Origin: CAZXVU01 sp964644465
GTDB taxonomy: Bacteria; Chlamydiota; Chlamydiia; Chlamydiales; SM23-39
Direction: 5' to 3'
Length of the DNA: 30,271 nucleotides
Assembly: GCA_964644465.1 (NCBI GenBank)
Contig: CAZXVU010000012.1
Coordinates: forward strand, 1 to 30,271
Of this stretch, positions 15,473 through 22,496 are shown in pieces. The notes beneath the pieces were generated by a model. The model ran no database searches. It had not been told where the DNA came from and worked only from the letters and a program-made list of their open reading frames with translations. The position numbers and the translations under genes are program-made. Numbering within the stretch: position 1 is the stretch's first letter; each line of letters opens with the position of its first letter.

Positions 15473-15950
15473 AATACTGGAAGACACACCCTGGTGGGTC
15501 TATCTTCTTTTTATCTATCTAGTTTTTATCGGACTCCTGGCGACTCGCCCTCGAACCACGAGTTTGAATAGAGTATTTTTTCTACCGCTCATATTCACTC
15601 TCTGGAATCTCGCTTGGCTGTACGAACGGATACAGGGGCACTACCTCCTCTTATTCTTTTGGCCTTTCGGGATCGCCGTAGGAATCTATTCCGGCTGGGC
15701 AATGGTTAGAAAATGGCATGTCACTTATCAAAAAAGTAAGAGAACTATTTCTCTTCCTCCTACTTGGTCCACATTGATCTTGATCCTATTGGTGTTTGCG
15801 GTCCGGTATTTTTTTATCTTCAATTATGAAATCCATCCTGAGAAAGCTTCCCATCTCTTTCTTGCAGATTCTCTGATCTCAGGGACGATTACAGGAATTT
15901 TCATTGGAAGGTCTTTTCATATCTACCAAAAGACAGCCGGAGCCTCATGA
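15456..15950 (+). CDS. Small integral membrane protein (DUF6622-like)
   Basis: A 164-residue protein with four or five predicted membrane segments. It opens LEDTPWWVYLLFIYLVFIGLLATRP, similar to the DUF6622 group (weak recognition). The function is unknown. It sits between the deformylase and SLOG-like genes with overlaps at both ends (17 and 4 bases), so the three are surely one transcript. Confidence 0.65.
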   Translation: MEVLTEILEDTPWWVYLLFIYLVFIGLLATRPRTTSLNRVFFLPLIFTLWNLAWLYERIQGHYLLLFFWPFGIAVGIYSGWAMVRKWHVTYQKSKRTISLPPTWSTLILILLVFAVRYFFIFNYEIHPEKASHLFLADSLISGTITGIFIGRSFHIYQKTAGAS

Positions 15951-16393
15951 AGATCATCAGCGGCGGGCAGACAGGGGTCGATCGCGCCGCTTTAGATGCA
16001 GCAAAAGCTGTCGGATTTCCCTCTGGAGGATGGTGCCCCAAAGGGCGAAAAGCGGAGGATGGAAAAATCCCTCCTCAATATCCCCTTCAAGAAACTCCCA
16101 ATTCTGAATATAAACAGAGAACGGAATGGAATGTCCGAGACAGCGATGCAACCCTCATCCTTGTTCAGAAGACTCCCCTCACTGGCGGCACGGCCTTTAC
16201 TGCCGATCTATCCAAAAGCCATAAAAAACCTTTTCTCATTGTGAACTTGAACGAACAGGAAACAACTTACGTTCTAGAATGGCTCCGCTCTCAAAATCCC
16301 CAAACTCTGAACGTAGCCGGCCCCCGCGAAAGCCTCGCTCCAGGCATCTACAACCAAGCGCTGAGCTTTTTGAAAAGGCTCTTTAAAGGTTAG
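15947..16393 (+). CDS. SLOG-superfamily protein, 'putative molybdenum carrier' family
   Basis: A 148-residue Rossmann-like protein. It opens MKIISGGQTGVDRAALDAA, followed by GGWCPKGRKAEDG and LTGGTAFTADL, the signature of PF12694 proteins annotated as putative molybdenum carriers and related to lysine-decarboxylase-like (LOG/SLOG) nucleotide-binding proteins. Molybdenum binding is weakly supported in the family; the glycine-rich turns suggest nucleotide or nucleotide-sugar binding. It starts in an ATGA overlap with the membrane protein gene. The stop codon overlaps that of the next gene in TTAG. Confidence 0.85.
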   Translation: MKIISGGQTGVDRAALDAAKAVGFPSGGWCPKGRKAEDGKIPPQYPLQETPNSEYKQRTEWNVRDSDATLILVQKTPLTGGTAFTADLSKSHKKPFLIVNLNEQETTYVLEWLRSQNPQTLNVAGPRESLAPGIYNQALSFLKRLFKG

Positions 16394-18474
16394 ACATCGG
16401 ATGATTTATTCAAGAGATCTTCTATCGTATCCCCTTGAATTCTTTGATTCGGGCCGCGGCCTGGATCTCTTCCATGACTGTCTACGAAGGTCGTCTGAAG
16501 CCCATCATAATTGATGTGCGATCCTTTTTGACGTTTTTGGAGACCCTCTTTGAATTTGGCTTTAATCAGTTTTTTGACGACCGATTGATATTTACGTGCA
16601 TTGAGGCGCTGCCCTGCTTGGATATCTTCAACTTGCCTTTGAAGTTTGCTGCCTAGTTGAAGGGGAAGCGGACGAGGATCTTGAGGAACTTGAATTGTTT
16701 GAGCTTTTTTAGCCTCTTTTGCAGCTTTATATTGAAATTGTTCTCGTCTCCGCGCTTTTTCAGCTTCTTTGGCTCGATCAAACTCTTTTCTTTCAACCAG
16801 GGGTTCTTCTTTTCCATCCTCAACGATATCGCCTATCACTGTTTCAAGTTCATCGATTCTATCTTTTGTCTGTCCAATCAAAGCGGCAACAAGTGCAGAT
16901 GGCTCAAGCGGCGCATCTTCAATAACAACAGCAGATCCGACTTCCTCTACAATCTCTTCGATAGATGCAGCAGAAGCCGGAGCTGTCAAAGCAGGTACTC
17001 TTGCTTCTTCTAGTAAAGGGGTCGGAGAAAATTCTTCGGCTGCCCAAGCGATAAACTGTCTATTTTCTTCAGCAGTTGGATCTAACGCTGCTTCTTCAAG
17101 AAGCTCTAAAAGGGCTTTCCTCTGAAGTGATTCTCTTTGAATTTCCTTGGCTGGAAGAATGAGAGAATATTCATAGCGGCTCTTTGCCCCAGCGAGAAGA
17201 TCGTTTCGAAGGTCCCCTGTAAGTTGGACCACGCTTTCTTTCGCAAAACCGATCAATTGTCCCAAATTTTTCTGCAGCTCTTCTGGAAGAGAGGAAGGAC
17301 TCGGAGGTGCAAAAACAAGAAATCTTCCATTTGAAATTTGAATAGCGCCATTGATTTCTAAATAATTGGGTCCCTTTTGATCATGAGGGCCCATGCCATA
17401 TCCCACCATAAATTGTGCATGCAATCTATTTGCTAATTCTAAAGGAATAGGTTGCTCTTTCTGAATGCACGCATCGAGTTCTTTTTGCGCCGGCACATCT
17501 TGTCCAGCGAGCATAAATTTCACAGAGATCACTGGATTTTGTATGAAATGAATTGCATCGCCTTGACGCTGGCAAAATACCCGTTTAAATGTACTTTCTT
17601 TTAAGAATGTGGATTCGTCTCTCCTTAAAGAGCCTAAAATTTTCCATTTTCCACTTTCGTTGTAACAAACGTAATCATACGTCGCATTGGAATTCCCATA
17701 ATTTATAGTAACTTCGAATGTATGATAAGGAAAGTTTGGTGCACCTGAGATTTCTACGATCCGTTCCAGTATAAGATGCTGAAGGTGGCTCAAAACTGCA
17801 AGCTCTTCCTCGACGTGCGAGGGCCTATAAACATTTTCTACAATGGCTATAGATTGAGGGTTTGAAGCTACCTGCTTAGTAAGAGCGTCGTGGTCCAAAA
17901 ACAAACCGGATTGATGAAGATCATAACTTCTAAACATCTCTCCTAGGTCAGAAAGTTCCGAAGCTAAAGCAGTAAGCTTAGATAGAGATGTTGGGTCGTT
18001 CTTTTGCCAAACTTCTCTTCCTTTTTTGGTTAAACTATCGACTTCCCCCAGAAGCGCCCTAAGCTGCATTCTTTGCATTTGGAATTTTGCGATTGTTTGT
18101 CTGATATTTTCAGCTTTTGCGACGATTTTTCTTGAATTGGCCGCATGTTCAGCAACCTCAGTTTTAATTAAAGCGATTTGTTGCTGATCTGCATCAGGAC
18201 CCCGAGGGAGCCTTCCTAATATCTCTCCTTGCGCTTTTTTAGAGGCAGCTAATTGGCTTTCTAATTCTGCAAGCGCTTTCGGATAAAATTCTTCTCGTGG
18301 AGCTAAGTAATGCCTCTCGATATATCTCTCCCAAAACTGTGGATTCACCCCTTTCTTTTTCAGATCGGCAAGAGTCATTGATAGGAATTTTGGTTTATCG
18401 GGGTCTACAATAGCCACCCCCTGAGGGGCTAAGGATGCTACGACTTGCGACGAGGGGACTGCTTGTAACGCCAT
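16390..18474 (-). CDS. Large unknown protein with coiled-coil regions and a HicA-like C-terminus
   Basis: A 694-residue protein from the ATG at 18474, chosen over an ATG 13 codons upstream because GTGGAG lies before it. I do not recognise the whole protein. Residues about 70-190 are helical and Gln/Lys/Glu-rich, likely coiled coil; 230-480 are mixed; 480-560 are acidic and Ala/Pro/Glu-rich; 570-640 are basic and helical. The last 65 residues resemble the HicA mRNA-interferase fold: a KYQSVVKKLIKAKF helix, RQKGSH (648-653, His653 at the HicA catalytic position), then TTFVDSHG. No HicB partner is adjacent. There is no signal peptide. Effector status is a guess from size and context. Confidence 0.6.
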   Translation of the reverse strand: MALQAVPSSQVVASLAPQGVAIVDPDKPKFLSMTLADLKKKGVNPQFWERYIERHYLAPREEFYPKALAELESQLAASKKAQGEILGRLPRGPDADQQQIALIKTEVAEHAANSRKIVAKAENIRQTIAKFQMQRMQLRALLGEVDSLTKKGREVWQKNDPTSLSKLTALASELSDLGEMFRSYDLHQSGLFLDHDALTKQVASNPQSIAIVENVYRPSHVEEELAVLSHLQHLILERIVEISGAPNFPYHTFEVTINYGNSNATYDYVCYNESGKWKILGSLRRDESTFLKESTFKRVFCQRQGDAIHFIQNPVISVKFMLAGQDVPAQKELDACIQKEQPIPLELANRLHAQFMVGYGMGPHDQKGPNYLEINGAIQISNGRFLVFAPPSPSSLPEELQKNLGQLIGFAKESVVQLTGDLRNDLLAGAKSRYEYSLILPAKEIQRESLQRKALLELLEEAALDPTAEENRQFIAWAAEEFSPTPLLEEARVPALTAPASAASIEEIVEEVGSAVVIEDAPLEPSALVAALIGQTKDRIDELETVIGDIVEDGKEEPLVERKEFDRAKEAEKARRREQFQYKAAKEAKKAQTIQVPQDPRPLPLQLGSKLQRQVEDIQAGQRLNARKYQSVVKKLIKAKFKEGLQKRQKGSHINYDGLQTTFVDSHGRDPGRGPNQRIQGDTIEDLLNKSSDV

Positions 18475-18527
18475 AATTAAACTATCTCCACGATTATAAG
18501 ATTTTAATATCAAATTATTTAGACAAA

Positions 18528-18556
18528 ATTATAACAAAATAAATATTTCTTATCAA
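18528..18556 (-). promoter_or_regulatory. Near-consensus sigma70-type promoter
   Basis: TTGATA (18551-18556), a 17-base spacer and TATAAT (18528-18533) on the minus strand, in AT-rich DNA. Predicted start near 18521, 47 bases before the 694-residue gene. This is the best promoter match I found in the window. Confidence 0.65.
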
Positions 18557-18624
18557 GTTGAATTGATTATTATATATAAAGACAACAACGACGCAACACA
18601 TTGATTTTTAGTAAGAAATGAAAT

Positions 18625-18771
18625 CCGCAACGAAGTTTGCGGTCCGAGGCTGAGCGAGGCAAAGGGAAATTGAAGCGGGTTGAAAACCCGCGGTCCGAAC
18701 GACGAGCGCCTCTATTTAAGTAAATAGGGCCATTTCCCAAAGGGGTCCCCGAAGATGCATCATCTTTGGGG
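18625..18771. repeat. Cluster of four hairpins with a 9-base direct repeat
   Basis: The stems are CCGCAA/TTGCGG (18625-18642), GCGGGTT/AACCCGC (18675-18691), CTATTTA/TAAATAG (18712-18727) and CCCCGAAGATG/CATCTTTGGGG (18747-18771, one wobble pair). GCGGTCCGA occurs at 18639-18647 and 18690-18698, each time at the 3' arm of a hairpin and followed a few bases later by GAGCG. This looks like an intergenic repeat built from related units. Confidence 0.5.
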
Positions 18772-18792
18772 AAAGGGCGAGGAGGATTGATT

Positions 18793-18820
18793 TTGCAAAG
18801 TCCCCGCCAGCCACTATTCT
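18793..18820 (+). promoter_or_regulatory. Candidate promoter for the nitronate monooxygenase gene
   Basis: TTGCAA (18793-18798) and TATTCT (18815-18820) with a 16-base spacer, each 4 of 6 to consensus. Weak but well placed, 33 bases before the start codon. Confidence 0.3.
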
Positions 18821-18852
18821 TTTTTTGAAGGGCGTGATATGAATGGGGAGAA

Positions 18853-19902
18853 ATGAATCATTGGCCGAAAACTGAGTTTACGGAGAAATTGGGAGTGGCG
18901 CTGCCATTAGTGCAGGCGCCCATGGCTGGGGTTACGACTCCTGAACTGGTCGTTGCGGTGTGCAAGGCGGGCGGCGTTGGATCGTTGGGAGCTGCAATGA
19001 TGCAGCCGGATGATTTGAGAAAAAATATTCGCCAAATCAAAGAAAAGACGCGGCGCCCGTTTAATGTAAATTTGTTCTCTTATACGACTCCTCATGAAGT
19101 GGTTTCTTTTGAGAACTATTTGAAGAAACTGAAAAGTTATGAATCTCAGGTTGGATTTAATGCGACTTTGGAAATTCAACCTCCCCCCTCTTTCCAGAAA
19201 CAGATAGAAGTCTTGTTGCAAGAAGAAGTTCCGATTTTTAGCTTCACTTTTGGGATTCCGCCTGTTTCCGTAATCCGCGATTTCCATAGGAAAAATGCGA
19301 TTGTGATTGGAACGGCAACGCATCTGAAGGAAGCCCAAGCATTGCAGGAAATTGGGGTCGATTTTATCGTCTGCCAGGGGAAAGAAGCAGGTGGCCATCG
19401 AGGGACTTTTTTGGGGCATCTCAATGAGGGACTGATCCCTACTTTGGAGTTTGTCAAGATGGTTAAAGAAAGTATCAAAAAACCTTTGATTGCATCTGGC
19501 GGCATCATGAACGGCAAAGACATCCTCCATGCATTTAAAGCGGGAGCCGCAGCTGTTCAGATGGGCACAGCTTTTCTCACATGCGCGGAAAGCGGAGCGC
19601 TTCCTCCTTATAAAAAGGCTCTCCTTGAATGGAAGGATAGGGAAACTGTTTTGACCCGCGCTTTTACAGGAAGATGGGCCAGGGCGATTTCCAATCGCTT
19701 TACACAAGAAATGGAACCGCTGGAACAGGAAACACCCGCCTTTCCGATTGCCCAGTCTCTTTCAGCGCCAATGCGTAAGGCGGCAGCGGCTACGGAAAAT
19801 GCAGAGTTCATGTCTTTATGGGCCGGGGAAAATTTTCGGGAATGTGAGTCTTTCACCGCACAAGAATTGATCGCGCGACTCACTTTAGAGCTGCAAGGAT
19901 AA
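18853..19902 (+). CDS. Nitronate monooxygenase (2-nitropropane dioxygenase family)
   Basis: A 349-residue FMN-dependent TIM-barrel enzyme that oxidises alkyl nitronates such as propionate 3-nitronate. Family motifs are QAPMAGVTTPELV near the start, GKEAGGHRGTF with the catalytic His, IASGGIMNGKD and AAAVQMGTAFL, which bind FMN phosphate. Length and order are normal for class I enzymes. Enoyl-ACP reductase FabK is a related family and cannot be fully excluded. It has a GGGGAG ribosome site and is followed after one base by the phosphoesterase gene, so they share a transcript. Confidence 0.88.
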   Translation: MNHWPKTEFTEKLGVALPLVQAPMAGVTTPELVVAVCKAGGVGSLGAAMMQPDDLRKNIRQIKEKTRRPFNVNLFSYTTPHEVVSFENYLKKLKSYESQVGFNATLEIQPPPSFQKQIEVLLQEEVPIFSFTFGIPPVSVIRDFHRKNAIVIGTATHLKEAQALQEIGVDFIVCQGKEAGGHRGTFLGHLNEGLIPTLEFVKMVKESIKKPLIASGGIMNGKDILHAFKAGAAAVQMGTAFLTCAESGALPPYKKALLEWKDRETVLTRAFTGRWARAISNRFTQEMEPLEQETPAFPIAQSLSAPMRKAAAATENAEFMSLWAGENFRECESFTAQELIARLTLELQG

Positions 19903-19903
19903 A

Positions 19904-21355
19904 ATGCGCTATTTCTTCATCTTTTTATTGGCGGCGCAATCTCTGCTTGCCAATACTTCTGAAGGCACCTATAAGACTTTCCAGGACTCGATTTCGAAAA
20001 ACATTCACCCTCCTGATCAAAAAAAGGGAGTTCTGGACGGCGACCGTCTTCCTCCTAAACTGGTTTCATTCACTGCGCAGGAAATCGAAGCCTCTAAAAA
20101 AATAAAATACCTCATCATCATTTTCCAAGAAAATTGGTCTTTCGACGGACTTTATGGAAAATTCCCCGGCGCTAACGGGATCTCCAATGCGCGGCTTGAG
20201 AATAAGCTCCAAGTAGATTTGATGGGAAAAGCGTATCCGAATTTGTTGGTCAGCATCGATACTAAAACTGGAAAGCCCTATTCGAAAATTCCCGCGAAGA
20301 TGCCCAATAGCCCGTTTGATTTAACACCCTACATCACAATGGACCTTGGTACAGGCGATGCGGCACACCGTTTCTATCAAGAACAATACCAGATTAATGG
20401 CGGGCTAATGAACCGCTTTGCGGCATGGAGCAATAGCGGCGGATTTGCCATGAGCTATTATGATGCCTCTAAAACTCCGATGGGTCGCTTAGCGAGCGAG
20501 TTCGTCTTGTGCGACAATTGGTTCCACTCCTGTTATGGCGGCTCGATGTGTGGAGTTTTATGGTTATTCTCAGCTCAAATGCCGGTCTGGCCCAATGCCT
20601 CTGAGCAAATTGTCGCAAGAGTGCTTCCCAGCGGCATCATGATCAAGGATGGCTTAGTGTCACCAGATGGCTATGCGATCAACGATGGAGAGCCCCATTA
20701 TAAGCCCTATCATCCTTCTGTCTCTGTTGAAAAAAGAGTTCCGCCTCAGACTTACAAAACAATCGGCGATCTCCTATCAGAAAAAGGGATTACTTGGGGT
20801 TGGTACGCTGAAGGATGGAATAAAGCTTTAGAGGGAAGGGCAGATCCAACTTTTGCTTTCCATCATCAGGCACCGAGTTATTTTTCCCAATTCGCTCCGG
20901 GAACAAAAGCGAGAGAGCAACATCTATTTGATTTTGAAGAGTTCGAAAAAGGGCTCGAAAAAAATCAGATTCCCGCTGTTTCTTTCATTCGTTCTTTGGA
21001 CAGGCATAGCGAGCATCCAGGGGATGGAACTTTAATCGAAGGGTTGAATTGGTCAGCAAACTTGATCAAAAAGATCCAGAATAGTTCCATTTGGAAGGAG
21101 TGCGCAATCATCGTCACCTACGATGAAAACGGAGGGCGTTGGGATCATGTTTCTCCGCCAGTCGTCGACCGCTTTGGACCTGGAACGCGCATTCCTGCGA
21201 TCATCATCTCCCCTTATGCGAAAAAGGGATTCATCGACCATACAAATTATGAGACTGTTTCTATCCTTAAATTCATCGAAGATCGGTGGGGCCTTCCCAA
21301 TCTCTCCACTAGAGATAAAGCGGCTAATAACATTCTCAATGCTTTTGATTTTTAA
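19904..21355 (+). CDS. Exported phosphoesterase (phospholipase C / AcpA-type acid phosphatase family)
   Basis: A 483-residue protein with a signal peptide (MRYFFIFLLAAQSLLA). The PF04185 family is shown by IIFQENWSFDGLYGKFPGANGI (about residues 72-93, with the ENxSFD metal motif), CDNWFHSCYGGSMCG in the middle and YDENGGRWDHVSPP with PAIIISPYAKKGFIDH near the end. Members act outside the cytoplasm as phospholipases C, acid phosphatases or phosphoesterases and can be virulence factors. The Trp in ENWSFD and the GLYGKFPGANG context resemble the acid phosphatase branch, so substrate choice is open. It lies one base after the nitronate monooxygenase gene, with AAGGA as its ribosome site. Confidence 0.87.
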   Translation: MRYFFIFLLAAQSLLANTSEGTYKTFQDSISKNIHPPDQKKGVLDGDRLPPKLVSFTAQEIEASKKIKYLIIIFQENWSFDGLYGKFPGANGISNARLENKLQVDLMGKAYPNLLVSIDTKTGKPYSKIPAKMPNSPFDLTPYITMDLGTGDAAHRFYQEQYQINGGLMNRFAAWSNSGGFAMSYYDASKTPMGRLASEFVLCDNWFHSCYGGSMCGVLWLFSAQMPVWPNASEQIVARVLPSGIMIKDGLVSPDGYAINDGEPHYKPYHPSVSVEKRVPPQTYKTIGDLLSEKGITWGWYAEGWNKALEGRADPTFAFHHQAPSYFSQFAPGTKAREQHLFDFEEFEKGLEKNQIPAVSFIRSLDRHSEHPGDGTLIEGLNWSANLIKKIQNSSIWKECAIIVTYDENGGRWDHVSPPVVDRFGPGTRIPAIIISPYAKKGFIDHTNYETVSILKFIEDRWGLPNLSTRDKAANNILNAFDF

Positions 21356-21388
21356 AATATTATTTAGAAAAATCGCCCCTTTCGACTA

Positions 21389-21412
21389 AGATCCTGGCCC
21401 CAAAAAGGATCT
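21389..21412 (+). promoter_or_regulatory. Hairpin covering a ribosome-binding site
   Basis: AGATCCT (21389-21395) and AGGATCT (21406-21412) form a perfect 7-bp stem with a 10-base loop. The 3' arm holds AGGA of the site AAAAAGGA that serves the ATG at 21416. Confidence 0.35.
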
Positions 21413-21415
21413 GCT

Positions 21416-22414
21416 ATGCGCCTCTTCATCTTGCTTTTTCTCATCTGCCGTCTGGGTTTTGCTGTTGATTTCGACTGCGTAGTCGTAGGGACAAGCCCCT
21501 TTTGTCTTTTTGAAGCTCTTTATAGGGCCCATACAGGAAACCGGGTCTTAATTTTGGAAGGAGCCGGTGAATGCGGAGGAGCCTGGAAAGCGGTCACTGC
21601 TTGCGGAATCCCCCATGCGGATTTAGGATGCCATCAGATTGGCCACGATGGCCAATTGAGATCTTTTCTGGAAGAATATGCGGGGTGCCATCTCGTCTCT
21701 TTGGACAACCCATTAATCCCCTATAATGAACCGTCGAAAAGTCCCAATGGATTTTATTTTTCTCACGGCTGCTTCGAGCTGATCGACAATTTAGTCCGTT
21801 TGATCGAGAAGACAAATATCACGTTGCTGCTCAATCAAAAACTGGAAAGCATTTATGTGGATACTTCCGCACATGTCGCCTATCTAAAAACGAAAGATAT
21901 GCAGTTCACCGCTTCTAAAATCATCATGACGCAAATGAGCTCCTTTTTCATTGAGAATTTCAACACCCAGCCCGCTCATCAAAGCCATGGGAGATCGAAA
22001 TACTTTCATCTGTATCTTTTGATCCAAGACCCGACACCCCCGAAATTTTGCTACCAGGGTGGGGTTTCCGCGGGCATTTCGCGTCTGATGAACTTAACCC
22101 ATTTTGTGGGACTGACAAATACAGGCCAGCAGCTTCTGGTCATCCAAACCAATTCGGAACAGACTTTAAACAACGGAGAGTCTTATTTTAACGATCTTAA
22201 GAACCGCAATTTAGTCGACAAAAGCGCCTATATCCTACGATCGGAGTCCCATATTTATGAACAAGCTCCAAGCTATCAGAATATGATCCATCAATTAGGA
22301 CCCGCAGGGCAAGGTATGTTTGAAACTCTGAACACAGGACATTTCCAAGCGCTTTCCACATATATTCCTAAATGGAAACAAGCGCTCAAACCGTTCCGAG
22401 AAGTCTTCCCGTAG
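21416..22414 (+). CDS. Exported FAD/NAD(P)-binding Rossmann protein (amine oxidase-like, degenerate)
   Basis: A 332-residue protein with a signal peptide (LFILLFLICRLGFA). The next strand, DFDCVVVGTSPFCLFEAL (about 19-34), takes the place of the dinucleotide-binding turn, but GxGxxG has become Gly-Thr-Ser-Pro-Phe-Cys. ILEGAGECGGAW (46-57) keeps the acidic ribose-binding residue and the GG of the FAD amine oxidase fold. The protein is about 100 residues shorter than full amine oxidases. It may bind FAD weakly or be a non-catalytic relative; Rab GDI proteins share the fold with a similarly altered turn, but no specific link can be claimed. It follows the phosphoesterase by 60 bases in the same direction. 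Confidence 0.6.
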   Translation: MRLFILLFLICRLGFAVDFDCVVVGTSPFCLFEALYRAHTGNRVLILEGAGECGGAWKAVTACGIPHADLGCHQIGHDGQLRSFLEEYAGCHLVSLDNPLIPYNEPSKSPNGFYFSHGCFELIDNLVRLIEKTNITLLLNQKLESIYVDTSAHVAYLKTKDMQFTASKIIMTQMSSFFIENFNTQPAHQSHGRSKYFHLYLLIQDPTPPKFCYQGGVSAGISRLMNLTHFVGLTNTGQQLLVIQTNSEQTLNNGESYFNDLKNRNLVDKSAYILRSESHIYEQAPSYQNMIHQLGPAGQGMFETLNTGHFQALSTYIPKWKQALKPFREVFP

Positions 22415-22434
22415 AGACACGTTTCTTAAATTTA

Positions 22435-22472
22435 TCTTTACAAAAAGAACCCTGATTGCTTTCATGTAAAGA
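22435..22472 (+). terminator. Candidate hairpin terminator
   Basis: TCTTTACA (22435-22442) and TGTAAAGA (22465-22472) form an 8-bp AT-rich stem with a 22-base loop, followed by CATTTTTTT. It lies 20 bases after the FAD-fold gene and just before the next ribosome site. The weak stem and large loop make an operator for the next gene an alternative. Confidence 0.35.
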
Positions 22473-22496
22473 CATTTTTTTACAGGAGAAGATTTT

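Larger units (their letters stand above)
18475..18852. other. 378-base divergent intergenic region
   Basis: The left 130 bases are AT-rich promoter DNA for the minus-strand gene. The middle (18625-18771) is a cluster of four hairpins with a repeated GCGGTCCGA. The right end holds a candidate promoter and the ribosome site GGGGAG for the nitronate monooxygenase. No coding or RNA gene is recognisable. Confidence 0.5.

Noticed and set aside
16390..18474. A complete HicAB toxin-antitoxin module
   Set aside because: Only a HicA-like C-terminal segment is seen inside a long protein and no HicB gene is adjacent.
18625..18771. A CRISPR array or tRNA gene
   Set aside because: Repeat units are too few and too short with unequal spacers, and no cloverleaf with a T-loop sequence can be formed.
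18907..19707. A 266-codon minus-strand frame inside the nitronate monooxygenase gene
   Set aside because: It lies fully antisense to a gene with clear family motifs and its own product has no recognisable pattern.
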